Shown here: positions 24,956-34,237 of the stretch, one piece after another
How the letters are laid out: every line of letters begins with the position of its first letter
How positions within the stretch are numbered: the first letter of the stretch is position 1
From: Flavonifractor porci
Lineage (GTDB): Bacteria; Bacillota; Clostridia; Oscillospirales; Oscillospiraceae
Length of the DNA: 64,000 nucleotides
Assembly: GCF_037572415.1 (NCBI RefSeq)
Contig: NZ_JBBHLB010000017.1
Coordinates: 1 to 64,000 of the forward strand
Direction of reading: 5' to 3'
Made by a program: the position numbers and the translations under genes
The notes under the pieces: generated by a model
Databases searched by the model: none
The model's input: the letters and a program-made list of their open reading frames with translations, nothing else
What the model was told of the DNA's origin: nothing

Positions 24956-27900
24956 TTGGATACAAAAAAGTTAGACAAATGGGCAGACTTGCTGTTAGAC
25001 ACAGGCAAGCGTAATAGCCTCATTAATTTTAAGGACACAAGGGCGTCCACCGTAGAAGTGCTGTTGCCATCTGCCGAGACACTTTTCGAAAAAGTTGATG
25101 GGAGTGCCGCATTTGAGGTGTATGATCCAAAGATCATTGAGGACGATGATGATCTGAATGAGGATGATATAGCAGAACAGTTACAGCTTGAGGTGCCGGA
25201 AAATTCGAAGGAATCAGATGGACGAGATGCTTATCTTGCTCAATATTCCGGAAAAATCAAACGGCAAAATCAAGTCTTGCTGTATAATGCGGCTGGAAAT
25301 CCGCTGACTGCAATCAAAAACATCAATAAGAAGGCACGGGAGTTTATTGAAGAGACTGGCGTCAATGTCGCATATATGGCATTTGGTTTTATCCACTGGA
25401 AAGAAAGTGATTCTTCGAATTATATTTTCCGTGCCCCGATCTTACTTGTGCCTATCCAATTGGAGCAAGTGTCAGCAGTAGACCCTTATTTCATCAAATC
25501 GACGGAGGATGATGTTATCGTCAATCCGACCTTCGCCTATAAGATGGATGCAGAATATGGAGTAAAACTTCCTGATTATAGTGATGAGGGTCTATCTGTT
25601 TATCTTGAAAAAGTTAAGCGTCTGGTTGCAAAGCTCCAGTGGACGGTATCTTCTGAATGCAAGCTCGGTATTTTTTCGTTTCTGAAAATCAATATGTATC
25701 GCGATTTGAAGGACAATGCCGCTGCGATCCTTGCAAATCAGAATGTCCGCAAACTTTTGGGTGAGCCTGTTAACTTGCAAGGAGCGGACACAGAAATCGG
25801 AGCTGCAGCTTCTGTTTCCAATCCTCTGATCGAACTGCATAGTGTGGTGGATGCGGACTCCAGCCAAATAGAGGCTATCGAAATGGCAAAGTCAGGCAAG
25901 AGCTTCGTCTTGCAGGGCCCTCCTGGAACAGGTAAGAGTCAGACGATCACCAATATCATTGCAGAGTGCCTGGGCGATGGAAAAAAGGTTCTGTTCGTTT
26001 CTGAAAAGTTAGCAGCATTGAGTGTGGTCTATGACAAGTTGAAGCAAGCGGGCCTTTCAGAATTTTGTTTAGAGCTTCACAGTCACAAAGCCAACAAAAA
26101 AGATGTAATCACGGATATCTGCCATACACTTCGAGCTGACAAGAGCGCGGTTTCTTCGAAAGCGGACAGCGAAATTGCGCTCAAAGAGAAGGCCCAGCAA
26201 CAGTTGGACGCTTATGCGGTAGAGCTGCATAAGCCTCATCCGATTATAGGGAAAAGCCTGTATCAGCTTTACGAGGCCTATGCGGCACTCAGATCCACGC
26301 CAGATGTAGAATGGAATGTTCCGCAACTCACTGCGAAAGGTGAATCGTACTTAACAGAAGCTGCCGCCCTCTTAGAGCAGTATGTTGATTATATTCCTAC
26401 GGTTGGATATGACTATAGAAAGAATCCATGGTACGGCTATATTAACCAGGACACATCCTATCAGGCTAAGAGCAGTGTCAAAAACAGTATTGCGACAGGG
26501 ATACAATTTCTGCAATCCTTGATTCCCTTGATTCAGGAAATTTCCGATAGATATGGCATCAACTGCACCACAATAGATGATGCACGAACCTGGAAGGGCT
26601 TTTTCAGCACCGCCGCAACATCTCAAATTATCACTCCATCTCTGCTGAACAAAGAGCATTTTCAAGCAGTAAATTCTGCCTTAACCAAGCTGAGCGCACA
26701 GAGCGCTGAGATTCTCTCGTCCCGTTCAGTATTGGAATCCACTTTCGATGATGATCTTTACAAATTAAACGGCGCACAATATCACAAACAACTGACAAAA
26801 CAGTTCACCAGTGCCTTTGCAAGGTTGTTTAATTCCGAGTACAAAAAAATCATAGCGGACTTACGGCTATGCAAGAAAGATGGAAAAAAGCTATCTTACA
26901 CCGAGGCCACCGCAGCAACAGAACGTCTCGCCTATTACCAGCAAAAGACGCAGGAATACTGTGAGGTCGAGGAGCCAATCAGAGATTTTCTGGGCGCTGC
27001 TTACAAAGGTGTAGAAACAGACTGGAATTATGTAGCAGAGCAAATGGGTGCCCTGCAAGCATTATTCTGTGCTGGGGTATCCTTTGGTTTGCTGGAGGAG
27101 TATTCCGATTTTGTTACTGAACGCACTACCTTTGCGGATTATGCCCAGCGTCTGGATGCTGTATTTGAGATTTGTGACAACGATGTTTTTGAGTATATCT
27201 CAAACTGCTTTGATCGGTCACTCTTAGATATCGGCATTGCAAACTGTTCTTTGCTGTTGGCACGGTTCACTGACTGTTCGGATTCGATGGATAAGTTGGA
27301 TAACTGGTGTCATTTCAGAACATTGCTTTCCAAGTTGGATGATGTACAAACCGTGTCTTATATCAACAGTGCCATCAGCCGAAATATAGAGCCAAAATTT
27401 ATTGTTGGTGCTTTCAAAAAGCAGTTTTACTATCAGTGGATCGACTCGATTTTGTCGGGAACACCAGTCTTATCTGGGTTCAATCGAATCTCTCAGGACA
27501 ACACAATCCGTACTTTTTCGGAAAAAGACACAGAACAATTTGAGATCAACAAAGCGAAGATCCGTGCAGAGATTTCCAGCAAACGTCCCTCTTTGGAGTT
27601 AATCGCTCCCGGAAGCGCTTTGGCAATCCTGCTCCGTGAAGGTGAAAAGAAACGAAAGCAGAAGAGCATTCGCTCCCTGCTTTCTGAAACGGGTGAACTT
27701 ATTCAGCGTATCAAGCCGTGCTTTTTGATGTCGCCCCTAAGCGTCAGCACATTCCTTGCTCCGGATGCTGTCCATTTTGATGTTGTGGTATTTGATGAGG
27801 CATCGCAAATTTTCCCGCAAGACGCAATCGGCGCGATATATCGCGCTCAGCAACTGATCGTTGTGGGCGACTCCAAGCAGATGCCGCCCAGCAATTTTTT

Positions 27901-29596
27901 CAATGCCACCATTGAGGCCGAGGATACCGATGAAGAAAGCGGAGATGTCACAGATTTTGAATCCATCTTGGATCTGTGTTCTACTTCTATGCAGCAGCTT
28001 CGCCTGCGTTGGCATTATCGGAGCCGCTATGAGCAACTTATCACCTTCTCCAACAAGAATTTTTATGACAGCGATCTTGTTACATTCCCATCTGCCAAAG
28101 CAGACACCTCCGGCATTGGTGTAGACTATTATCATGTGGACGGGGTCTTTGACCGAAAGAGCCACTCCAACAGAAAAGAAGCAGAGTTTATCGTCGATCT
28201 GATTTATCAAAACATCGAACGATACCCTGATCGAAGCCTGGGTGTCGTTGCATTCAGCGTTGCGCAGCAGGATCTGATCGACAAACTGCTATCCAAGCAG
28301 CGGCAGAATACACCAGGAAAAGAATGGTTCTTTAAAAACGACGCAAAAGAGCCATTCTTTATCAAGAACCTTGAGACCGTGCAGGGTGATGAACGAGATA
28401 CCATTATTTTCAGCATCGCATATGGCGCTGATGCCCAGGGACGTCTGCTGCATAATTTCGGCCCCCTGAACCGTGTTGGCGGCGAACGACGGTTGAATGT
28501 TGCTGTCACTCGTGCCAAATGCAATGTTCAGCTGGTTTCCTCGATGCACTATACAGATATTGATTTGAAGCGTACATCTTCAGAGGGCGCGAAACTGTTG
28601 CGGGAATATCTTGACTTTGCGGAAAACGGAAATATCGCCCTGGAGCGCGCCGTGAGTATCAATTCCTTTGAACAGTTCGATTCTGACTTCGAACTTGAGG
28701 TATGTGAATTTTTGCGCGCTAACGGTTTTTCTGTTGACACACAGGTTGGATGTTCTGGGTTCAGAATTGATCTTGGGTTGAAGATTCCGAACAGTTCTGA
28801 TTATGTACTTGCAATCGAGTGTGATGGGGCGACCTACCATTCTTCCAGGAACGCTCGGGACCGTGATCGTTTGCGGCAGGAAATTCTGGAGCGCATGGGT
28901 TGGAAGTTCTATCGCATCTGGTCGACTGATTGGTTCAGAAACAGAAGTGTGGAGCAAAGCCGACTTTTGGAAGCTGCTACGGATGCAATCAAGCACCCTA
29001 CACAAGTCTTAGCAAAGCCAGAAAAGGCACCTTCCGCAGAAACCTTTGAAAATTTTGAAGAAGTTGCGGAAGAGAAACCCTTTGAGTTTTCACCTTACAA
29101 AGCCGCCGACATTCAATCTCTATGCCAGCAGTATCTGCCGCGCGATTTCAAAGGGATGGTGAAGGCCGTTTTGGAAGTGGAGGCCCCACTTTCTGAGGAA
29201 CTGTTTCTGCGGCGTATCGTATGGTTATTCGGCCGGGAAAAAGTCACAAAGATTGTTTGGCAAGACTACGAGCAAAAAATGTATGGATGTCAACGCTGTG
29301 GCATTATTCGACGGAATGGCTTTTTGTATTTGGAGAATGGCCAAGAAATTCAATTCCGAGGGCCGGGCGATATCGAACGGGACATCAAGCAAATCGCCCC
29401 GGAAGAATTGGCCGCAGGAATGCTGGAGATTCTGAAGCAAAATGTAACGGCTGACAAAAATGGGTTGTACCGCTCTCTCGTCTCACAATGTGGTATAAAC
29501 CGCGTGGGCAAAACAATCAATGAAATATTGGATTCCGCACTGCGCCTTCTTGAAGACACCATTGACATAGACGGCGACCAGCTTTCACTAAGGTGA
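24956..29596 (+). CDS. DUF4011-SF1 helicase-Vsr-like nuclease-DUF3320 protein
   Basis: A 1,546-residue protein of the DUF4011/helicase/Vsr/DUF3320 type, known to me as an antiphage gene class (catalogued as Hhe). The N-terminus (LDKWADLLLDTGKRNSLINF) is the DUF4011 signature. The SF1 helicase has Walker A LQGPPGTGKSQTITN near residue 318, Walker B VVFDEASQIF near 946, and late motifs TVQGDERDTI and RRLNVAVTRAK. The nuclease-like part (about 1243-1325) reads GFRIDLGL, LAIECDGATYHSS and WKFYRIWSTDWF. The start is TTG at 24956 after AGAGGGGG. Its last codons lie within the element's attachment arm. Confidence 0.9.
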   Translation: MDTKKLDKWADLLLDTGKRNSLINFKDTRASTVEVLLPSAETLFEKVDGSAAFEVYDPKIIEDDDDLNEDDIAEQLQLEVPENSKESDGRDAYLAQYSGKIKRQNQVLLYNAAGNPLTAIKNINKKAREFIEETGVNVAYMAFGFIHWKESDSSNYIFRAPILLVPIQLEQVSAVDPYFIKSTEDDVIVNPTFAYKMDAEYGVKLPDYSDEGLSVYLEKVKRLVAKLQWTVSSECKLGIFSFLKINMYRDLKDNAAAILANQNVRKLLGEPVNLQGADTEIGAAASVSNPLIELHSVVDADSSQIEAIEMAKSGKSFVLQGPPGTGKSQTITNIIAECLGDGKKVLFVSEKLAALSVVYDKLKQAGLSEFCLELHSHKANKKDVITDICHTLRADKSAVSSKADSEIALKEKAQQQLDAYAVELHKPHPIIGKSLYQLYEAYAALRSTPDVEWNVPQLTAKGESYLTEAAALLEQYVDYIPTVGYDYRKNPWYGYINQDTSYQAKSSVKNSIATGIQFLQSLIPLIQEISDRYGINCTTIDDARTWKGFFSTAATSQIITPSLLNKEHFQAVNSALTKLSAQSAEILSSRSVLESTFDDDLYKLNGAQYHKQLTKQFTSAFARLFNSEYKKIIADLRLCKKDGKKLSYTEATAATERLAYYQQKTQEYCEVEEPIRDFLGAAYKGVETDWNYVAEQMGALQALFCAGVSFGLLEEYSDFVTERTTFADYAQRLDAVFEICDNDVFEYISNCFDRSLLDIGIANCSLLLARFTDCSDSMDKLDNWCHFRTLLSKLDDVQTVSYINSAISRNIEPKFIVGAFKKQFYYQWIDSILSGTPVLSGFNRISQDNTIRTFSEKDTEQFEINKAKIRAEISSKRPSLELIAPGSALAILLREGEKKRKQKSIRSLLSETGELIQRIKPCFLMSPLSVSTFLAPDAVHFDVVVFDEASQIFPQDAIGAIYRAQQLIVVGDSKQMPPSNFFNATIEAEDTDEESGDVTDFESILDLCSTSMQQLRLRWHYRSRYEQLITFSNKNFYDSDLVTFPSAKADTSGIGVDYYHVDGVFDRKSHSNRKEAEFIVDLIYQNIERYPDRSLGVVAFSVAQQDLIDKLLSKQRQNTPGKEWFFKNDAKEPFFIKNLETVQGDERDTIIFSIAYGADAQGRLLHNFGPLNRVGGERRLNVAVTRAKCNVQLVSSMHYTDIDLKRTSSEGAKLLREYLDFAENGNIALERAVSINSFEQFDSDFELEVCEFLRANGFSVDTQVGCSGFRIDLGLKIPNSSDYVLAIECDGATYHSSRNARDRDRLRQEILERMGWKFYRIWSTDWFRNRSVEQSRLLEAATDAIKHPTQVLAKPEKAPSAETFENFEEVAEEKPFEFSPYKAADIQSLCQQYLPRDFKGMVKAVLEVEAPLSEELFLRRIVWLFGREKVTKIVWQDYEQKMYGCQRCGIIRRNGFLYLENGQEIQFRGPGDIERDIKQIAPEELAAGMLEILKQNVTADKNGLYRSLVSQCGINRVGKTINEILDSALRLLEDTIDIDGDQLSLR

Positions 29597-29610
29597 CATC
29601 ACCTTTAGGT
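29584..29610 (+). other. attR junction of the mobile element
   Basis: The element-side arm 29584-29604 mirrors the arm at 10792-10812 (19 of 21 positions), followed by the TT centre (29605-29606) and the shared core TTTAGGT (29604-29610). The arm includes the last codons and stop of the helicase gene. Confidence 0.8.
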
Positions 29611-29656
29611 TCCTGTGCCGCAAGGCGTGTGGGTTCGACCCCCACTACCCGTACCA
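29604..29656 (+). pseudogene. 3' half of interrupted tRNA-Leu(UAG)
   Basis: It contains the anticodon loop from TTTAGGT, the 3' anticodon stem TCCTG, variable arm CCGCAAGGC, T arm GTGGGTTCGACCCCCAC, acceptor strand TACCCGT, A and CCA. There is no 5' half in front; helicase coding sequence abuts it. It is the displaced partner of 10757-10795. Confidence 0.88.
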
Positions 29657-29729
29657 TACCGCCGCGGACGTTGCAGCGTTCGCGGCTTTTTATCATATCT
29701 TCGGATTTTCACCCAGGAGGTTACCAAAT

Positions 29730-31031
29730 ATGGATACCCTGCATCAACTGATGAACTTCATCTCCCGCAGCCCCAGCCCCTACCACGCCGTAGGCAGCGC
29801 CGCCGCCCTGCTGGAGGAGGCAGGCTTCACCCGGCTGGAGGAGTGCGCGTCCTGGACTCTGGAGTGGGGCAAGGGCTATTATACCACCCGCAACCAGAGC
29901 AGTCTTATCGCTTTCCGGCTGCCTAAAAATGCTCTCGCCGGCTGGCGGATGACCGCCGCCCACAGCGACTCCCCCACCTTTTATATCAAGGGCGACGTGC
30001 TGGAGGGGGACAAGCGCTACCTCCGTCTTTCCACGGAGGGCTACGGCGGCATGAACTGCGCCTCCTGGCTGGACCGGCCCCTGACTGTGGCAGGCCGGGC
30101 CATTGTCAAAACCGTCCATGGCGTGGAGAGCCGCCTGGTCTACCTGGACCGGGACCTGCTCACCATCCCCAGCCTTGCCATCCATCAGCAGCGGGATGTG
30201 AACCGGGGCCATGATTACAACGCTCAGAAGGATATGCAGCCCCTGTACGGCCTGGCAGGCAGCCCCTCCCTCAGCCAGCTGGTGGCTCAGGAGCTGAACG
30301 TGAACCCTGAGGACATTCTGTCCACCGATCTCACCCTCTGTCCCCGGCAGCATCCGGTGGTGCTGGGCCCCGCCGGAGAGCTGTTCCAGGCCCCCCGCAT
30401 CGACGATCTGGGCTGCGCCTACGCCACCCTGGAGGGCCTGCTCACCGCCGCCCCTCAGGACAAGCTGGGCCAGGTCTACTGTCTCTTTGACAACGAGGAG
30501 GTGGGCAGCGGCACCCGGCAGGGCGCCCTCAGCTCCTTCCTGCCCGATGTGCTCTCCCGCGTTGCCCATGTCCTGAAGCTGGACGACCAGCAGGTCCGGC
30601 AGGCTCTGACCGGCAGTATGCTCCTCAGTGCAGACAACGGCCACGCCGTCCACCCCAACTTCACCGAAAAGGCCGACCCCGCCAACAAGGTCTACCCCAA
30701 CGGCGGCGTTGTCATCAAGCTGTCCGCCAACCAGAAGTACACCACCACCGGCCTCACCGCCGGTCTGTTCAAAGCCGTCTGCCAGCAGGCCGGAGTGCCG
30801 GTGCAGATCTTTGCCAACCGGGCCGACGAGCCCGGCGGCTCCACCCTGGGCAATCTGCTCAGCCAGGCCGTCAGCATCCCTATGGTGGACATCGGCATGG
30901 CCCAGCTGGCCATGCACTCTGCCGTGGAGACCGCCGGCAGTCAGGACCCGGCCTACATAGCCAAAGCCTGCGCCGTCTTCTTCCAGGCCAGCTTTGCGCC
31001 CATCGCCGACAGCATCTATCAATTCTCATAA
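29730..31031 (+). CDS. M18 family aminopeptidase
   Basis: A 433-residue cytosolic zinc aminopeptidase of the M18 (aspartyl aminopeptidase) family, which trims N-terminal acidic or other residues from peptides. Metal and catalytic motifs are visible: AAHSDSPTF, DDLGCAYATLEG, LFDNEEVGSGTRQGA with the catalytic glutamates, and DNGHAVHPNF. Length is normal. GGAGGT stands before the ATG. It is the first chromosomal gene after the island and a single-gene unit with a strong terminator. Confidence 0.95.
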   Translation: MDTLHQLMNFISRSPSPYHAVGSAAALLEEAGFTRLEECASWTLEWGKGYYTTRNQSSLIAFRLPKNALAGWRMTAAHSDSPTFYIKGDVLEGDKRYLRLSTEGYGGMNCASWLDRPLTVAGRAIVKTVHGVESRLVYLDRDLLTIPSLAIHQQRDVNRGHDYNAQKDMQPLYGLAGSPSLSQLVAQELNVNPEDILSTDLTLCPRQHPVVLGPAGELFQAPRIDDLGCAYATLEGLLTAAPQDKLGQVYCLFDNEEVGSGTRQGALSSFLPDVLSRVAHVLKLDDQQVRQALTGSMLLSADNGHAVHPNFTEKADPANKVYPNGGVVIKLSANQKYTTTGLTAGLFKAVCQQAGVPVQIFANRADEPGGSTLGNLLSQAVSIPMVDIGMAQLAMHSAVETAGSQDPAYIAKACAVFFQASFAPIADSIYQFS

Positions 31032-31037
31032 CATCAG

Positions 31038-31076
31038 ATCATCTGCGGTTATTTCGGAAACCGCAGATGATTTTTT
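31038..31076 (+). terminator. Terminator after M18 aminopeptidase
   Basis: A perfect 13-bp stem (ATCATCTGCGGTT, 31038-31050 with 31059-31071) followed by a run of six T. Confidence 0.9.
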
Positions 31077-31097
31077 ATCCCGTCTTTCCCCCAGGGA

Positions 31098-31126
31098 TTG
31101 AGAAAGCAAATATGCGGTGTTATAAT
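31098..31126 (+). promoter_or_regulatory. Promoter of the ABC exporter operon
   Basis: TTGAGA (31098-31103), a 17-base spacer and TATAAT (31121-31126), about 80 bases upstream of the ATPase gene. Confidence 0.7.
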
Positions 31127-31206
31127 ATAGCATAATAGCACAAATAATTTCTGTAATTCCATCGATATCCGTATCTTTTAACCAATTTTAGGGAGGTGTC
31201 ATCCCT

Positions 31207-31908
31207 ATGGCGGGCGTTCGACTGGAGCACGTGTCCCGGGAATACATCATGGGCAAAACGGTGATCAAAGCGGTGGACGACATCAGCTTTGCCATCCCCG
31301 AGGGCAAATACACCATCATTCTGGGGGCCAGCGGCGCCGGCAAATCCACGGTCCTCAACATTTTGGGCGGCATGGACTCCCCCACCGGCGGCAAGGTCTT
31401 TGTCAACGAGAAAGAGATCTCCGGTTTTAACAAACGCCAGCTCACCCAATACCGCCGGGAGAGCATTGGCTTTGTGTTCCAGTTCTACAACCTGATGCCC
31501 AACCTGACGGTGGAGGAAAATGTGGAACTGGCCAGCCAGATCTGCCCCAACCCTCTGGACACCCGGGAGGTGCTGCGCATGGTGGGGCTGGACGAGCGGC
31601 GGCGGAACTTTCCCGCCCAGTGCTCCGGCGGCGAGCAGCAGCGGGGCGCCATTGCCCGCGCCCTGGCCAAAAACCCCGACGTGCTGCTGTGCGACGAGCC
31701 CACCGGCGCCCTGGATTATGTGACAGGCAAATCCATCCTGGCCCTGCTGTACGATCTGTGCAAGCAGAGCAAAAAGACGGTGGTGGTGGTCACCCACAAC
31801 GGCGCTCTGGCCCCTACCGCCGATGTGCTGATCCGCATGAAGAGTGGCAAGATCGAATCCTTTGAGGAGAATCCCAACCCGGTGCCGGTACAGGAACTGG
31901 AGTGGTAG
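31207..31908 (+). CDS. ABC exporter ATPase (MacB/LolD type)
   Basis: A 233-residue ATP-binding subunit. It contains Walker A GASGAGKSTVLN, signature CSGGEQQRGAIARAL, Walker B VLLCDEPTGALD and the switch His in VVVVTHNGAL. The family powers MacB-like permeases that work by mechanotransmission on substrates outside the membrane rather than carrying them through. It is followed within one base by the permease and then by a lipoprotein adaptor, forming a three-gene operon. GGGAGGTG precedes the ATG. The substrate (antibiotic, peptide or lipoprotein) cannot be told. Confidence 0.95.
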   Translation: MAGVRLEHVSREYIMGKTVIKAVDDISFAIPEGKYTIILGASGAGKSTVLNILGGMDSPTGGKVFVNEKEISGFNKRQLTQYRRESIGFVFQFYNLMPNLTVEENVELASQICPNPLDTREVLRMVGLDERRRNFPAQCSGGEQQRGAIARALAKNPDVLLCDEPTGALDYVTGKSILALLYDLCKQSKKTVVVVTHNGALAPTADVLIRMKSGKIESFEENPNPVPVQELEW

Positions 31909-31909
31909 C

Positions 31910-34219
31910 ATGATCTGGAAAAACTTTTTCCGCGACCTGCGGCGCACCGCCTCCCGGCTGATCTCGGTGAGTATCATCACTATGATCGCCGTGGTGGTGT
32001 ATACCGGCCTCAGCGGCATCATTTATAACGTAGACCGGCTGATGGGCGACTATTACGACACTCAAAATGTGGCCGACTACTGGATCTCCGGCGTCGGCCT
32101 GGATCAGAGGGACTGCCGGGATCTGTCGGCCATTGGGGGGATCTCCGGCGTACAGCCTCGGGTGGTGCTGGACGCTGAGGACCGCTATGACAGCGATCTG
32201 ACCCTCACCCTCTACGGCGTGGCCGACTTTTCCATCAACACCCCTTATATTGTGGAAGGCTCCCTGCCCCAAAACAGTCGGGAAATCTTCCTCAGCGACC
32301 AGTACGCCGCCGCCCACGGTCTGGAGGTGGGCGACTGGTACGAGATCACCCTAACCGGCCTGGGTGTCCACCTGCGGCTCCAGATCTGCGGCGTGGGCAA
32401 GGACCCGGAGTGTCTCTATAATATCAACGCCACCAATCCCTCCCCCAACCTGTCCCGCTTCGCCTTTGCCTATGTGGACGAGGAAGTCCTCAGTGGGGTG
32501 ATGGGGGCCAATCAATATACCCAGGTCTGCATCACCACAGCCAATGACATTCCCGCCTCTGTCGTTCGGGAGGCCATTGACGACGTACTGGGCAACAAAG
32601 TGGTCAACATCCTGGCTCTCAAGGACAACCAGCCCGCCTATGCTCTCATGGAGAGCAAAGACAACCTGGCACCCATCCTCACCTTCTTCCCCACCCTGTT
32701 CTTCCTGTGCGCGGTGCTGATGATGGTGAGCACCATGAACCGGCTCATTGAAAATGCCCGTATGGACATCGGTACCTTCAAGGCGCTGGGCTATGACGAC
32801 CGCACCATTATGATCTACTACCTGCTCCACGCGCTGCTGGTGGTCATCGTGGGCTTTCCCACCGGCGCACTGCTGGGCAAATACATCTCCCAGCTTATCG
32901 TGTGGACCATCGCCACTGGCTGCGACCTGCCTTCCTATACCATCTACCACGATTTCTCCGCCTGGGGCCAGGCGGCCGGTCTTACCGCCCTGTGCTGCCT
33001 GGGCAGCGCCTGGCTGGTGGCCCGTTCTCTGCTGAAGGAAAGTCCCGCCCAGTGTATGCGCCCCAAGCCCCCCAAAAACGCCAAGACGGTTCTGTTGGAA
33101 CAGATCGGCCCTCTGTGGCGGCGGCTGGGCTTCAACAGCAAGTACATCATCCGCAACACTTTCCGCAACAAGGTGCGGATGCTTACCTGCGTGGTAGGCA
33201 TCGCCTTCTGTATGGCCCTGGTATTTATGGCCTTTGCCATCAGAGACTCCATGGACGCCTACTCCGACGCTCTGGCCAAAAACCAGAACAAGTATGACAT
33301 GATGGCCAGTCTGAACAGCTCAGTCACCGAAGCCCAGTACAGCCGGCTGACCAATGCCCCCGGCATCACCGGGGCGGAACTGGAGATGACCACCGCCTGT
33401 TGGATGTACACAGGCGACCAGCGGACCACCTCTATGCTGACGGTGACTGAGGATACCGTCTCTCTCCACCTGTATGATCCCTATGCCGCCGGGCCCCTTA
33501 TCCCGCCGGAGGACGGGGTGGTGCTGGAGAAGCTGCTGGCCGACGATCTGGGCGTAAAGGAGGGCGATATCATTACCCTCCGATTTACCGGCGACAACCA
33601 TTACTACAGGTTAAGGGTAGCCGAGGTCAACCGGTGTGTCAGCGGCGCCTATATCAGCCGCAGTCTGTGGCGGGATCTGGGCAAGGCCTATACTCCCACC
33701 ACAGCCTACCTCACCACCCAGGATGCTGACGCACTGGAAACGGAACTGGACCGGTACGACTTTGTGGACGGCTGGCAGAGCCGGGCGGCTGTTACCCACG
33801 CCTTGGTAGAGAGAATCACCAATATGACAATGGTGGTCTACATCCTCATCCTCTTTGGCGGCGGGCTGGCCTGCATCGTCATCTATAACCTGGGCATCAT
33901 GAGCTTCTATGAACAGATCCGCAGCCTGGCCACCCTGATGGTCCTGGGGTTTTACGAAAAAGAGATCAAAAAATTGCAGCTGAGCGAAAACCTGATTTTC
34001 GCCGGAGCCGGTATTCTGTGCGGCATTCCTTTGGGCATCGCTCTGGACCGGTTCCTGATCCTCTCCGTCACCGCCATGCCTCTGGAGGTGATCATCACCC
34101 CCATGGCCATCAGCCTGTCATGCGCGGTCACCATGATCTTTGCCCTGGGCGTCAATGTGATCATCGGGCGGAAAATGCGGGAGATCGATATGCTGGGTGC
34201 GCTGAAAAGCGTGGAATAG
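31910..34219 (+). CDS. FtsX/MacB-like ABC permease
   Basis: A 769-residue permease with two FtsX-type units. Residues about 15-35 form the first membrane segment, followed by an extracytoplasmic domain (about 40-255), three membrane segments (about 258-370), a further segment near 420-440, a second extracytoplasmic domain, and three final segments (about 640-760). The start at 31910 was chosen because it lies one base after the ATPase stop; the frame is open further upstream, inside that gene. The duplication of membrane units is typical of large Gram-positive exporters of the MacB superfamily. Confidence 0.9.
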   Translation: MIWKNFFRDLRRTASRLISVSIITMIAVVVYTGLSGIIYNVDRLMGDYYDTQNVADYWISGVGLDQRDCRDLSAIGGISGVQPRVVLDAEDRYDSDLTLTLYGVADFSINTPYIVEGSLPQNSREIFLSDQYAAAHGLEVGDWYEITLTGLGVHLRLQICGVGKDPECLYNINATNPSPNLSRFAFAYVDEEVLSGVMGANQYTQVCITTANDIPASVVREAIDDVLGNKVVNILALKDNQPAYALMESKDNLAPILTFFPTLFFLCAVLMMVSTMNRLIENARMDIGTFKALGYDDRTIMIYYLLHALLVVIVGFPTGALLGKYISQLIVWTIATGCDLPSYTIYHDFSAWGQAAGLTALCCLGSAWLVARSLLKESPAQCMRPKPPKNAKTVLLEQIGPLWRRLGFNSKYIIRNTFRNKVRMLTCVVGIAFCMALVFMAFAIRDSMDAYSDALAKNQNKYDMMASLNSSVTEAQYSRLTNAPGITGAELEMTTACWMYTGDQRTTSMLTVTEDTVSLHLYDPYAAGPLIPPEDGVVLEKLLADDLGVKEGDIITLRFTGDNHYYRLRVAEVNRCVSGAYISRSLWRDLGKAYTPTTAYLTTQDADALETELDRYDFVDGWQSRAAVTHALVERITNMTMVVYILILFGGGLACIVIYNLGIMSFYEQIRSLATLMVLGFYEKEIKKLQLSENLIFAGAGILCGIPLGIALDRFLILSVTAMPLEVIITPMAISLSCAVTMIFALGVNVIIGRKMREIDMLGALKSVE

Positions 34220-34237
34220 CACACGGGGGTGTTTCTT

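Larger units (their letters stand above)
10790..29606 (+). mobile_element. Mobilizable island inserted in a tRNA-Leu anticodon loop
   Basis: About 18.8 kb of DNA bounded by the two halves of one tRNA-Leu(UAG) gene. It encodes two large serine recombinases, relaxase, MobC, a RepA-like ATPase, a sigma-like factor and two large defence-type proteins at its ends, and it carries its own complete tRNA-Leu(UAG). The element sides of the two junctions form a palindromic attP around a TT dinucleotide, the form used by large serine integrases. No conjugation (type IV secretion) genes are visible, so it is mobilizable rather than self-transmissible. Cargo at both ends is AT-rich; the central core is GC-richer. 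Confidence 0.85.

Noticed and set aside
10959..29656. 53-base direct repeat (intact tRNA 3' half and displaced 3' half) as tyrosine-integrase attL/attR
   Set aside because: The identity is broken by a 9-base variable-arm block, no tyrosine integrase gene is present, and the alternative junction at 10789-10795 gives a palindromic attP and an exact tRNA reconstruction. It remains the main competing explanation.
29604..29656. A functional tRNA at the right boundary
   Set aside because: It has no 5' half; helicase coding sequence abuts the anticodon loop.
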